A stretch of 64,000 bases of DNA from Stenogyne calaminthoides. Taxonomy: Eukaryota > Streptophyta > Magnoliopsida > Lamiales > Lamiaceae. Below the pieces are notes generated by a model. The model saw nothing but the letters and a program-made list of their open reading frames with translations, was not told the origin of the DNA and ran no database searches. Location: contig JBBCBC010000049.1 in assembly GCA_037126765.1 (NCBI GenBank), positions 434,001-498,000 of the forward strand, written 5' to 3'. The translations under genes and the position numbers were made by a program. Each line of letters starts with the position of its first letter. Position 1 is the stretch's first letter. This document shows positions 1-12,201 of this stretch, piece after piece.

Positions 1-1073
1 ATTATTAATTCCAAATTAATATATTATTAATTCTCCATAAATTAAATATTAAATCTAATTTAATACTTAATCAATCAACTCTAATCCGTAAACGGGAGTT
101 ACTTGTTGTGTGACCCATAAGCCCTCATATATCGAGCGATTAGTCAAACTAACGGTCTTAATCGAACCCTAGACAATAAATCAGACAATCTCAATATATG
201 AGGTACGTTGCGAGAAACGTGCAACTACCTGTAACTGTAACATGGGCTATTGTGATTTCTTCCTTTCATTCACGAATACTCGATTAGCCTTGAACATGAT
301 GAAGTGTCTATTCAAATAGCTTAATCGATTTATCTCGAATCACTAATTGATCATTCGTGTCACCTTTGGTGACAAAGTCCAAGGTGACATGCATTGACCA
401 ATGACTTTGATCCAATTATGACGAGAAGATGAGTATTCACTCTAAATCCACTTTGAGGAATGAATCCTTATCTTGGCTCAACTACCACGCACATATATTT
501 CATGATGAACCCAATCCAAGCCATAACTACCCATGGAAGGGTGCAAGCATCGGTCATGGTCAAAGTTCATCACTCCACACATGTCGTGCGTATTGACCTC
601 AAGTCAAAGGAGTATCGCATCGCTCCCACTAACCGAGACACCCGTAGACACATATAGTGGAACTACATCAAATGGTTACTTGGATGGGTGTACCAATACC
701 CTCTAAGGTATTTGTGCATCCATCATGAGATACCTAGTATCTCGTAGTAAGTGAGATCTTACTACACTCTCTAAGAGTATGATGCAGATCGCACACCAAT
801 CTCCATTGCGTCATCGATATTCCATTCTCGATGATCCTTGATCGGGGCTGTTTGAGAATCACGTTTAAGTCATCTGAGTTCTCACGTACTCAATGACAGC
901 AGTGATTCAAGGGAACACAGATAAGAACAAATGAAAACAATCAAACATAATATTCTAATAAGTGTAATGACATACATTTAATATTAAATAAACAATAATA
1001 TTAAACCAACACTGAATATTATCTTAGTATTATATCCATACAAAGGATTGTCTCTAGGACACTAATACTAACA
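1..1073. mobile_element. LTR, cut by the window edge
   Basis: This stretch is a close copy of positions about 2,840-3,907. Both share the AT-rich start, the block beginning GGGAACTACTTGTTGTGTG, the TCGAGCGATTAGTCAAACT block and the terminal GGATTGTCTCTAGGA...ACTAACA. It therefore represents the last two thirds of an LTR whose first part lies outside the window. It ends in ACTAACA at 1,073, directly before coding-like sequence of the Ulp1-type gene. Target duplication and internal region cannot be judged here. Small ORFs such as the one at 460-657 also occur in the second copy, but they are probably chance. Confidence 0.85.
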
Positions 1074-1149
1074 AGATGTTGGAACTGTTCTGTTGTTAGA
1101 TTGGTCTGGTGGTGGCAGTAGTCACAAACCTGAAAGAATATAGGGAAAA

Positions 1150-4100
1150 GGGTTAGAGAAGGTGCAGGATGGAAGAAACCAGCTGATAAAAACAAGCGAA
1201 AAGACTTTGATTCTGAACCTGTTAAGATAGCTAAAAATACGAGGTATTGTTCTATTTTTTTCTTCTTCTTTTTTAGTGTGTTACTGTATGTTAAAAATAT
1301 TGCTTTTACATGTTATGTGTTATAATGTGTTATGTTCTTTTTTTTTTTTAGGGATTTCACACCTCATGGGTGGCCGAAAGGTTTGTTTGATCTTATAAAT
1401 GATTTTAATGATAAGCAGAAGAAAGATGTTCGAAGTATTGGGTTTGGGGGTTTGTTAGAGTTGAAACTGTCTAAGTTGGTAGATTACAAGATGTTGCGTT
1501 GGTTAGTTAAGAGTTTTAACCACATCAGTTGGATGCTTGATGTTGGTAGGAATCGTAGTTTTCTCCTGACCCCAGACGATGTCCATGATATTTTTATGAT
1601 CCCTAGGAACCCGGGGGCTGACGTTGTATGTTATGCTAAGGGTGAGAAGTGGACTCTTGCTGATCATTTAGATGATGAGTATGGTTTAACGGGGTCTGAT
1701 AAGTTGAAATCTTTGGCCAATCTTTTTAAAGTTGATTTGAAAGATGGTGGAGATGATTTCAAGCGTATGTTTGTTTACTACGTTATTTCATCTTTATTCG
1801 CCCCTGCATCGAATCCTCTTCTTGTTAGTGATGTGTTGAAGTCTTTGGAGGATGTTGATATGATTCCGAAGTATGATTGGTGTTCCTTTGTTTTTGATAA
1901 GCTCTGTGAGGCTGTTGAAGCTGTTAACATTAATGAAGTTAGCAATGTTACTGGATGTCTTCTTGTTCTTCAAATTGCATATATGCATATGATCAAATGG
2001 CGTGGCACTGCTGAGCCGAGTAGTATCCATCTCATACAACACTGGAATGATGGAAAGATGCAGACTCGATGTTTACAGGAGAGTTCTTGACGTGTCTATG
2101 GAGATGGTGAGCTGTTGGAGAATGTGTACCCTATCACTTTGAATGGAGTTGCAAAGGTTGGTTTGAAAGGATCTCTCAATCAGGGTTCATGTGATAGTCA
2201 GGTTTGTTTTTGTACCTTTTTTAGTATGTTTGTTTTTTCTTTTATGGTAACACATTGAAATATATCATAGTAACACATTGAAATATATTATATTAACACA
2301 TCCTGTTGGAATTTAGAGGCACGTAAACACGTAATACATGCACAGCGGAATTAAACAGTTCACCAACAACGAACATATAATTGCATAATTAAATATGTGT
2401 AAACATAAAGAGAAACCTTACAGTAAATCGTACGCATATTTCTCTACTATGGTATCCACGTAATCCCCAATCACGGACTTGCACGGATTTTCCAGCATTG
2501 AATCCCGAGATGAATTTGCTAGGAAAATTCTAACTCTAAATCTTATGGAGAGAATAATGAATTAACGTTGTTTGTGAATTCCCAAGAGCTCATATATATA
2601 GGGAAGACACAAATTTTAAATCTTAGTTTAACTTTGATTAGGAAATAAAATCCCTAATCTTATAAAATAAATCTCTTAGATTTATTTCTCATATATAAAA
2701 TCTCTACGGATTTAATTCCCATGTATATCAAATCTCTACGGATTTGATTCCATATATATTAAATCCTATAATAATATTCCATATATTATTATTGGAAATC
2801 CTATTTAATTAAATACAATTTAATTAAACATTAATAATAATTAATTCCAAATTAATCTATTATTAATTAATTCTCCATAAATTAAATATTAAATCTAATT
2901 TAACATTTAATCAACCAACTATAATCCGTAACAGGGAACTACTTGTTGTGTGACCCATAGGCCCTCATATATCGAGCGATTAGTCAAACTAACAGTCTTA
3001 ATTGAACCCTAGACAACAAATCAGATATTCTCAATATATGAGATACGTTACGAGAAACGTGCAACTACCTGTAACTGAAACATGGGCTATTACAATTTCC
3101 TCATTTCATTCACGAATACTCGATTAAGTCTTGAACATGATGAAGTGTATATTCAAATAACTTAATCATATTATCTCTAATCACTAATTGATCATGTATG
3201 TCACACTTAGCCACAAAGTATAAGTTGACGTGCATCGGTCGATGACTTTGATCCAATTATGATGAGAAGATGAGTATTCTCTCTGAATCCACATTGAGGA
3301 ATGAATCCTATTCTTAGCTCAACTACCACGCAAACGCACTTCGTGATGAACCCAATCCAAGCCATATCTACCCATAGACGAGTGCAAGCGTCGGTCATGG
3401 TCAAAGTTCATCACTCCACACATGTCGTGCGTATTGACCTCAAGTCAAAGGAGTATCACATCGCTCTCACTAACCGAGACACCCGTAGACACATATAGTT
3501 GAAATACATCAAACGGTTTCTCGGATGGGTATACCAATACCCTCTAAGGTATATGTGCATCCATCATAAGATACCTAGTATCTCGTAGTAAGTGAGATCT
3601 TACTACACTCTCTAAGAGTATGTTGCATATCGCACACCAATCTCCATTGCATCATCATCCCATTCTTGATGATCCTTGATTGGGCCAATTGAGAATCATG
3701 CTTAAGTCATCTGAGTTCTCACAATCTCAATGACAGGAATGACTCATAGGAACACTTGTATGAATAAATGCAAATAATCAAACATAATATTCAAACAAGT
3801 GTATTGTCATACATTAATATTAAGTGAACTATAATATTAAATCAAACTGAATATCATCTAGTATTATATCCTTACAATAGATTGTCTCTAGGATAATAAC
3901 ACTAACACATCCCCCCCTGCAGGATGTTGGTTCTCTGTTGGATTCTATGATGAAGGAAATTACTGAGATTTCGGGGTTGTATGTTTCGAAGTTGCTGTCT
4001 CTGAAGAAGCCTTTCAAGGTTGATCCATGCCAAGATGATATTCCTATTGAAGCTGCACCGGATTCTCAGAATAATCCTCCTGATGATGTTGTATGGGAGA

Positions 4101-5958
4101 TAGTTGATGATATTGTTTCCAACTTCAACCGTGCTAAAAGACTTGCCGACGGGATGCCAAGTTTTGATCTCTCCCCTGATGATCCTTTTAGGCATTCTGC
4201 GCAGGGGAAGGACAAAGATTCAGCAGCTGTGGATAAGGAAGAGATTGCCGTTAAAGTTGAGCCTGAGAAGAATGTTCAGGGTGATTCCAGTGATGAGGAA
4301 GGGAATAGTGAAGGTAGTAGTGAGAGGATAATCCTGGATAGTAGTGAGGATGGTGAGCATAGCAGTGAGGATGGTGAGGATGGTGAGGATGGTGAGGGTG
4401 CAGAGATTGATGAAAAGAGCAAAGGGGGTGATGTAAAGACTGTTGAGGAAAATGAGGATGATGTTGTTGAATCTGATGAGAAGGATGATGAAAAGAGTGG
4501 GGATAGTGTTGATGAAATTGCTGGTGATAATGTAGGTGTTGGTAATGCTGTAAATGAGGAAGTTGTTGAACTGTTTAAGGTTGATGTTGGTGTTGTTTCC
4601 AAATTTCTGAGATTGAATTCACACTGTCTGCCTTTTTTACCCGTATTTCAACTTAAGTTGTTGACTATGTATTCTATTCATCAGAGGATATAAAGTAAAT
4701 TCTAAACTTTTTATTTTTTTCAATTTCTTATTTTCTGATTTATAATTTTCCTTTTTTTATTCATCTTTTTTTTTTTTTTTTGTGTAGTGAGGTGTTTTTT
4801 GACACAAAATATTTGGTGCATCTGGTGTCGAAGGAGGATATGCTTACTCTGTAAACAAACACTGAGATTTCCCATGCTGTTGTTAACGCCATTTACCTGA
4901 TAATCAACCATGACATGACAATTTTCCACAAAGGTGACAGGCTGCCTCGTTATGTTTTCACCACCGATTACAGCGTAAGTCATTTGGTATGACATTCTTT
5001 TTTTTATATAGTAACTTTTGTGATTTGTTTGTTCTAATATATTTTTTCCCTTTTATATGTAGACACCATTGAAAAACATGATCCACAATAACAACCGAAA
5101 TGCGAAAGATGAGGCAGAAATTCTTTGTTCGATGAAAACGTGCGCTAAGTTTTTATCAGATGACATGCTTCTCGGTGCTGAATTGGTAATTTTGTTTTTT
5201 TTAGTAACATTTTTAGTGACTATGTTGTGACACATTGTTTTGTCTTGTAGTAACACTAATTTATTTTGGTAGATTTTCATGCCCTTCTGTGTCTACAATC
5301 ACTATGTTGTTGTTGTTGTGAATTTTTTCAGAATTCAGTATCTTGACAACCTTAAGCATTTCAGTTCTGAGGTGTACGATAAATGTGTGAAAATTTTGGT
5401 TAATGTTTATTATTTTTCTGTTTTGTCTTGTTTTATTTTTTAAATTACATTGATATATATAATTTTTTTTTCAGCAAAAGGTTGTTGCCAAGTTTTTGAA
5501 GTTTAAGAAACATCCCAAGCATGAGCTCGTGCCAAAATTTCTAGTTGAACATATCAATTTTCCTTAGCAAAGTGCTAAGGTAAACAAGGATTGTGGTGTT
5601 TTTCTGATGCACCATATGAGTAATTTCAATGGTGAAGTATATACCGAGCCCGATCTGTCGCAGGTTTGTTACTATATTTATGTGTTAATAGTTTGTATTA
5701 TCGATCTAAACAAGTTGTTTACTGTTTTTTTTCTTTCTTATTTTTGTAGAGTAATCTCAGGGTAATTCTAAGAGCTGAAATTTGTTCAAAGTTATCACGT
5801 CTGATGTAAACACTTATATGAATGAAAAGATGGATAAGGTTTTGTCTTTTTATTCGGGGAAGCCAAGTTTGCTGAAATTGGTTCAACAAAAGAAGGACGA
5901 TGATAAGAAGAAGATGAATCAACAGTTGATTGCTGAAAAATCGAAGGAAGGGTTTTAG
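1150..5958 (+). pseudogene. Ulp1-like (C48) cysteine protease gene with N-terminal plant-specific domain, broken
   Basis: A multi-exon gene. Exons I can follow: about 1,150-1,243; 1,352-2,201; 3,923 to about 4,692; about 4,790-4,969; 5,063-5,186; 5,274-5,397; 5,475-5,664; about 5,750-5,958. Most junctions have GT...AG borders. Exon 2 encodes a globular domain (GWPKGLFDLINDF..., LTPDDVHDIFMIP) like those N-terminal to plant Ulp1-type proteins. Exon 3 is a long acidic Ser/Asp/Glu linker. The C-terminal part matches the SUMO-protease fold: His in CVYNHYVVVVV (codon at 5,300), Asp in QYLDNL, Cys in NKDCGVF (codon at 5,592). Such proteins cleave SUMO or SUMO conjugates, but those carried by plant transposons have no established substrate. 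In-frame stops lie at 2,088 (TGA), 4,852 (TAA) and 5,565 (TAG), the last just before the catalytic Cys. The 5' end is unclear and may be cut by the LTR ending at 1,073. The facing FAR1-type gene suggests a Mutator-like element carried it. Confidence 0.75.
2304..3907. mobile_element. Solo LTR in intron 2 of the Ulp1-like gene
   Basis: A 1,604-bp unit starting TGTTGGAATTTAGAGG and ending AATAACACTAACA. It is flanked by a perfect 5-bp direct repeat, CATCC (2,299-2,303 and 3,908-3,912). No retroviral-type coding region lies inside, so it is a solo LTR left by LTR-LTR recombination. It splits the intron that begins after 2,201 (CAG/GTTTGT). The acceptor CTGCAG/GATGTTGG at 3,922 immediately follows the right duplication, so splicing could still remove it. 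Its family is not identified, and the copy at 1-1,073 is the same family. Confidence 0.92.
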
Positions 5959-6429
5959 GAAAAGGCCAGCCAAGAAGTAGTATATTGATCATGTCATGAT
6001 TTTTTACTGGTGTTTTTTGTTATTATAATGAATATTGTGTTGTGTGTTTGTGGATTTTGGGGGGAAATTGGGGGAAGGTCTTGCAAAATCTGGTTTTTTA
6101 TATAGTTTTTGTCTTTGTTGATGATGGCTGGGAAGGGAAGGTTTGTTAAGAAGCAGTTCTTTTTGTGGTGGATAATTGTTGATATTCATGAGGGGGCTAA
6201 CAAACAATCTGATATGTGTTTTTAGGGGTGGTTTTTATCTATGATGGGGAGCTAACATCGCTGATATGTTTTTATGTAAACAAACAGATTATGTCTTGCG
6301 TTTGTCAATTAGTTTTTGTGTTATATAAGTGTTATGTTTTTATGACTATGTTTTTTTAATTTGTTTTTTGTACTCAGTGTGAAATTTAATCATTTCACAA
6401 AGTGGATTTATATATCTGGATAAAGGTAT
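5959..6429. other. Gap after the Ulp1-like gene
   Basis: AT-rich DNA between the end of the Ulp1-like reading frame and the GTAACACA-rich block. It probably holds the 3' untranslated region of that gene. I see no clear poly(A) signal or ORF that I trust. Confidence 0.4.
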
Positions 6430-7105
6430 ACAAGTTGAATGTGATTTTCTTTTGAAGTAGTAACACTTCTTAAAGCCATATAATAACACACCTTTAAACT
6501 GTTTCACCAGGAACAATCTTCTTTACAATAAATATAATGTGTAATGAAGATTATGGTGCAGTAACAATTCACGAGGTAACTATTTTATTTTTTGCTGTCT
6601 TTTTAACATTAAGTATTAATAATGTCGATAGTAACGAACATGCAAATATTTTAGCAACACATATGTAAATACATGGTAACACACGAATGACACTAGAATA
6701 ATGCTTTTTTTTTATAGTAACACACATGTAAACATGTGGTAACACATGTATAAACTTATGGTAACACATTTTGATTAAACACTAGAAATTAAATAAAGCA
6801 ATGCAGAAACACACAAAACATGTGTCTGCACATGTTATTAAAACATTCAACATCAAACATTCTGATATACAGTAATATATATATGAAAACACATGGTAAC
6901 ACATGTATAAACATGTGGTAACACATGTATGATTAAACAATATAGATAAAATAAATCCCTACAGCAACACAAAATGCGAACATGTTAACACTTGTTATCA
7001 AAACATTGAACATTAAACATTTTGCTACATAGTAACACATATGTAAACATGTGGTAACACATTCATAAACACGTGGTAACACATGTATGATTAAACACTG
7101 AACAA
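6430..7105. repeat. GTAACACA-rich intergenic repeat block
   Basis: A dense, irregular array of GTAACACATGTATAAACATG-like units with variants such as TGGTAACACATG and AGTAACACAT, mixed with AAACATTGAACATTAAACATT blocks. It lies between the 3' ends of the convergent Ulp1-like and FAR1-like genes. The same motif recurs in introns of both genes (2,246-2,300; 5,203-5,255; 25,675-25,735; 26,140-26,172; 26,930-27,030). It is not a simple tandem array: spacing is uneven and units are partly palindromic (ACATGT). Confidence 0.7.
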
Positions 7106-7336
7106 CTCAATAAGGTTCATATTGCAACAAAAATATAAATTCATTTGACATTATCAATTTTTTTTTAAATAATGTAATTGCAAGACAAAATGCTTAATAT
7201 AAACAAATTAAAATAAGTGAAGATTTAGTGTCTTTGTTCCAAATTCAGTGGTGTTTGATCCTGATCCCTTTTCTGCTGCACCAGCCTACTTCTTTCTATT
7301 CTTCTTCTTCTTGTGTTTTTTGGAAATGGTTCTTTA

Positions 7337-8304
7337 TTATCTGGCTTCTCCCTTTCGTTTTTGTGTGTTTAGGGTCTTGGATAGCTGGTGCTCGTGTAGA
7401 ATCAACAGAAGTCTGTGGACTTTCTTCCAATGGACTTCTTCTAATGTCAATGCCTTTATAGCCATATAATCCCTGTTGTAACCTTTTTCCAATATCTTCC
7501 TTGCTTCGGGTTTCCTTTCACTTTTAATAATGAGGTTGTAACTCTTTGTTACCATCTCGTGTCGCCATGGAAAGATACTAGCAGGTTTCCAGTTCTCTTT
7601 TGTGCCTATGTTTCTGTTCCAAACTTCCAACTTTGCATTTTTAGTCCACATTTTCTTTATGTATCGATCTGGTATTCTGTTCACAGAATTTATATGCAGT
7701 ATGTATATGCAATGGCTGCACAATATACTTCATTCTTCAAATCTTTTACAAGTGAACTCTACATACTTCATTATTAAAATCATAAGTGACTTTGTTCACC
7801 ACATCATTTCTTGTTACTCCCTCCGTCCCAGGATGACTGCAACAGTTGACTTTTACATACATTTTTGTGAATAAGTTCTGTATTAGTAATTGAAATGATG
7901 AAGTGACTTTTAAGGAGGGTCATGACAGATAAATGGCTAATCTATCATACCCTTCCTTAAAATTCACTTTATCATTTCAATTACTTATACGAAACTCGCT
8001 CGCAAAAATGCGTGTAAAAGTCAATTGTTGCAGTCATCTTGGGACGGAGGGAGTACGTCATACACCTTCGTAGTGTCCATAACTTTATCAATCATTGAAG
8101 TGCACGAAATACCTCTCAGAAATTCTCGTTCAATTTTTTTGTAAAGAGAGAGTGTGTATATTTCTGCAGCGTGTTTCACCATCCCATTGAGTTATAGTGA
8201 AGATTCTGGCTTCGTTGTTGTATTCTTGAAGTTATCCTCTGTTTCAGTTTCCCTCCATGCCTTCCTACTTTGTTGAAAATCACCCAAAAATCTGTCAAGC
8301 TTGT
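7337..8304 (-). pseudogene. C-terminal part of a FAR1-type Mutator transposase
   Basis: Read on the minus strand from 8,304, frames encode the linker after the transposase core (QQSRKAWRETE, then YTLSLYKKIEREFLRGI). After a MITE insertion (7,817-8,053) comes the SWIM-like region (VTYDFNNEVCRVH) and the characteristic IPDRYIKKMWTKNAKLEVW tail. This is the standard C-terminal order of FAR1/FHY3-type MULE transposases, in which the SWIM zinc finger follows the DDE core. The reading frame shifts several times and contains stops. The first 5 bases (ACAAG on the minus strand) duplicate those ending the other half of the gene at 25,324-25,328, so the two halves were joined before the 17-kb insertion. 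Confidence 0.8.
7817..8053. mobile_element. Stowaway-type MITE
   Basis: A 237-bp palindromic element with terminal inverted repeats CTCCCTCCGTCCCAGGATGACTGC, flanked by TA on both sides (7,815-7,816 and 8,054-8,055). This is the hallmark of Tc1/mariner-related Stowaway MITEs. It has no coding capacity. It interrupts the C-terminal half of the FAR1-type gene, between the IEREFLRGI region and the SWIM-like region. Confidence 0.93.
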
Positions 8305-9332
8305 TGTTGGTCCCGGTGCTAACGAGTCTCACACGTGTATGGGGGGGGAATACACGTGTTCAGTGATTTTTAAAACTTTTCTTTACGAGGTCGGATGGGT
8401 GAGTTATCTCGATGATTTTGCCACGAGAAGCACGGATTGCTTACGAGTCAAAGTCTCTTGAGACAATGATCTGAGCTACTTTCGAACCTTGATTAGCCCG
8501 AGAGCTGAGTTTATCGAGAGATCTGGCGCTTGGATCGAGATAATTATCTTCTTGAACCCTCGATGGAGAGTTAGTTCAGTTTGGTAACTATCTGTTCTAG
8601 CTACTCAAGTGTGCGGAATGGTTGGCCATAAGTTTATACTCGTTTTAGCTTTGCTGAAAATCTTCCCTGTGATCAATTTGATGCAAGTTCAGTGGATTGG
8701 TTCCAACTGAATATCAGTGAACTATGCTTTCAGTGAAAAACATGCAACATATAATAATGCAGTACAGAAAGCAAAACAACACAGCAATTATAGTGGTTCA
8801 GAGACTCAAGCTCCTACGTCCACTCTCTCTGATCTTCAGAGAAATTCTTAACCACTTCCTAAAGCTTTCTGGCTAACTCACTGTAGCTTACTCACTTTTC
8901 TACCTTGAGTTTTCTGGCTGACTCACTGCAGCTTACTAACTCAAACACACACAAGTGTTCAGACTACCACAAGTAGCTTACTAACTTCTTCTCTAGAGTT
9001 TTCTGGCTAACTCATTGTAGCTTACTAACTCTTTACAACTCTAACTCACCAACAAAACACACACAAACTACCTTAACAAAGGGTTTGGGTTTTGGGTTGG
9101 TTTCCAACTAGGGTGAGATATCCTTTACAATAAGAACTAATGCAAAGGCTAGGATATCTCTTCTAAGATTTGGATATATCTATCACTCTAGGCTTAGAAT
9201 AGTGAGCTCTTTCCAATGTGAAACACTTGGAAAATTCTAGGGTTTTTCGAGTTCTTCAATTTGCAATAATACGAATGAGCTCTTGAGTTGCTTTGAAATT
9301 TCCCGTGACCTCTCAATGTAAAGGGTCACTGG

Positions 9333-9340
9333 TATTTATA
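9333..9340 (-). promoter_or_regulatory. TATA box in the 3' LTR of copy 1
   Basis: TATAAATA on the minus strand, within the conserved context CTATAAATACCAGTGACC. The same sequence lies at the same place in the 5' LTR, and related copies occur in both LTRs of copy 2. Confidence 0.6.
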
Positions 9341-9814
9341 GGCAACCTTCACCAAGGTTACTCTTGAAAAACTATCCGTTGGAGGAGATAGTATTTAGGG
9401 TTCCCTCTTCTGGTGTTTGATGAATGATTATATTTAGGGTTTGAATACTCCCTTGCATGTTTTAGGAAATATGCAGTCATGTAGCCAATCATCAATTTTT
9501 GCAGTCTGGAACTTAGTACTACTGACATGATTCAGGGTCTTGTCGCTTTTTCGGTGTCGAGAAAAAATGCGAGTGTTGTCTTCCTCCGATTGGTTCTTGT
9601 CTTGATGAATGTAGACAAACAAAAGCGGCTCTTTTTGGTCAATCTCTCCGAATGAGACAACCTTAAACAACAACTTAGACTTAGTTCCTTTTTATGCGCA
9701 TATGAATGTTTTGGGCAATATCTATTTTTACGAATATTTGCGTTTTTCTCGGTTTTGTAGTCTTGAGATAGATATTATTAGGTGCCTCACGAACATTGGG
9801 TTATCTTGGTATTT

Positions 9815-10125
9815 AGTATCTTCTTTGAGTCTTGATTACTCTTTGGGTCTTGATATCTTAGAGTCTTGATGACATCTTGAGTCTTCAATGTCTTGATGAC
9901 ATCTTTGAGTCTTGATGTCTTGATGACATCTTTGAGTCTTGATGTTTTGACAACTTCTTGAGTCTTGATGTCTTGACAAATTCTTGAGTCTTGATGTCTT
10001 GATGACATCTTGAGTCTTGATGTCTTGATTACTTCTTGAGTCTTGATGTGTTTAGTGACATACTGAGTCTTCATTGTCTTGATTACTTCTTGAGTCTTGA
10101 TGTTTTCGATGACATATTGCGTCTT
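9815..10125. repeat. Tandem repeats in the LTR U3 (3' LTR, copy 1)
   Basis: Roughly 24-30-bp imperfect units of the type GAGTCTTGATGTCTTGATGA, repeated about ten times. The matching block in the 5' LTR is 24,805-25,160, with a different number and order of units. It lies upstream of the minus-strand TATA box, where plant LTRs often carry enhancer repeats; an enhancer role here is inference. The Lys/Thr-rich ORF over it is a by-product of the repeat. Confidence 0.8.
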
Positions 10126-10301
10126 GATGTCTTCAAAATCTAACTTTGATCTATATCTGTGACTATATACATGGTGCGAGATAACTTCCTGAACAATCTA
10201 TACTGAAACCTGACCCAGTCTATCAAGATTATCCTGAACATGTCATACTCAGGGTTTTTGGGATCTAATCAAAACTTCTTTATTAAATTCATCTCCCAAC
10301 A

Positions 10302-10315
10302 ATTTCCCCCTTTTT
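10302..10315 (-). promoter_or_regulatory. Polypurine tract of copy 1
   Basis: On the minus strand AAAAAGGGGGAAAT ends directly at the TGTTGG start of the 3' LTR, the position and composition of the plus-strand primer of an LTR retrotransposon. Copy 2 has the matching tract at 48,183-48,196. Confidence 0.85.
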
Positions 10316-12201
10316 GATGATGCCAAAACCATCTTGTTACATTTAAGAAAACCTAACCTATCCTCAGGTTTCAGTTTATCTATTACAACCAAAATGGTAT
10401 TTCTCCAATCAAGTTCTTTAACAATCTGGCATATCAAGACATGTAAAAAGATAATGAGATATTATCTTTGAGCATAAAGATAAATTTTCATTGATGTAGG
10501 ATAAGAGTTACATATTACAATGAAAATAAAAAAAAACAGAAGTACAAAGTCTTCAGTCTTCTTCCACTTCATCCTCTGGCATTTCCAGGTTGAACATCCC
10601 ATAGTATCTCTTCTTCAGTTCATCTCTTGCCTTGATGATTTCAGGGTTATTTCCTGTTAGGCCTAGTTTTGGATGGCATCTTTGGGCTATTTCGAGAAAT
10701 TTCGCCTCATTTACATAGCCATTCTCAAACTGGGGAATTTGGGTACATGTATGGACCGGGGAGCTACTATCCGAGTGTTTCTTCATCCGCCAAGTTGATC
10801 CAACTTTGCGGTACTTAGATAGAATGTCGATGAAGTACTCAATAAAGGCTTCATTCTTATCGAGGTTGCTCCCCTCCATTCTCTCGAGAATCTCATAATA
10901 GAACCGAAGGTTCTCTTGATCTCTTCAATGCATCATTGAGGCTGTATAGGCGTATCCTTGTCAATGTAACGCGGCCACTTCTGAGTCTTTTCTGTACCTC
11001 TCCTTTTGCTTAGAAACTTTTTGAATCCACCTCTTCTTTTCTGTTCTTCTTCTTTCTTCTTTCTGATTAGAGGAGCACCAGATACTGAAGCAACAATTCT
11101 TTTCTCCTTTACAATCTGCACGGCCTTCAGAGTCTTCTTGGTATCAAAAGTCTCTGGTTGAGCTTCAGTTTCCTTTTCTGGTCCTTCATTTGATTCTTCA
11201 AAATCCATAATCAGCTTCCTCTAAGTAGGTTTAACTACCTTTTCTCTTTTCATCTTTTCAGTTTCAACAAAGGCAACTGCTTTTCTCTTTTCTGGTCTGG
11301 CTTGTTCTTCTTCTGCCTTGCTTGTTCCAACCATCCTTCTATCACTCAATTTCTCAGAAATTACTTCCTGAACGGTTTGCTCAGATGTTTGAGTGAAGAT
11401 AGGTTTCTCAGCTTCTTTGAACTTTATTTTGTCAGTGGCTTCAATTTCTCTTAAGGCATCATCAATTTTCTTTCCTTCAGCTTCTTTTTGAGCCTTTCTC
11501 TCCAAGGTTTGTGCCAACAACTCACTTAATTTGCCACCAGGCCTTTCCCCCTTTTTGGCACCATACCTTGGGAGTAGTTGAGTCAGTGCAGTATCCATAT
11601 AGTATTGCTCCTTACTCATACTGATCACTTCTCCTGCCAACTGATTATGCTCATCTTCTAGCCTTATCATGTAATTCTTGGCCATTGAGATCCGAAAGAG
11701 GAGCAAACTGTTTTGAGAAGACATCATGCATCATCTATGTCATCTTGGTCATGAGCAGAGAGCCCATTTCCTCAACAGTTGTTTTGATCATCAGATCATT
11801 CTTCTCAATCAGCTTGGCTTCAAGATAGGCAGTTCTTTCTTGATACATCTGCTTCATGTTGGCATTAAGCTCTGTATGTACTCCATCAATCTTTCCATCT
11901 AATGTAGTTAATTTACTTGATATAGTTGTTTGAAGCTTATCAGATGATGAACTCAGGTTCTCTATTTTCTGATTTTGAGCAGCCAGAACTAACTCCATCT
12001 GAGTCATCTTGTCTGTGAGAATTGTTTGCAGCATGCTTGATGAAGAGCTTAGATTCTCAAGCTTTTGAGATTGACCGCCAAATATCTCTTCCATCCTTGG
12101 CTCTATCTTCTTTAACTCATCCAGATTGGTGTGAAATCAACCCTTTGGAGTTTGTACAACATTTTTCAACCGAAATTTGGGTGCTCTAACCGAGCCTCGA
12201 T

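Larger units (their letters stand above)
8305..10301 (-). repeat. 3' LTR of copia copy 1
   Basis: A 1,997-bp LTR with TGTTGG/CCAACA ends. It matches 23,289-25,323 for almost its whole length. Differences from its partner cluster at CTGAG/CAG-type sites; elsewhere long stretches are identical, which suggests a recent insertion. Its U3 part contains the tandem repeats at 9,815-10,125, and a TATAAATA box lies on the minus strand at 9,333-9,340. Confidence 0.95.

Noticed and set aside
460..657. 65-residue ORF present in both LTR copies (also 3,301-3,498)
   Set aside because: The conservation is that of the whole LTR; there is no start context, motif or sign of codon selection.
1..3907. LTRs at 1-1,073 and 2,304-3,907 as the two ends of one retrotransposon
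   Set aside because: The DNA between them is the Ulp1-like gene, and the second LTR has its own perfect CATCC duplication, so they are separate insertions.
4276..4602. Ser/Thr/Pro-rich minus-strand ORF of 108 residues
   Set aside because: It is the antisense of the acidic GAT/GAG codon-rich linker in exon 3 of the Ulp1-like gene.
9787..10074. Lys/Thr-rich 95-residue minus-strand ORF
   Set aside because: It is the translation of the U3 tandem repeats and has no counterpart in the partner LTR.
9815..10125. CRISPR-like repeat array
   Set aside because: Units are contiguous and imperfect, without unique spacers, and lie in a plant LTR.
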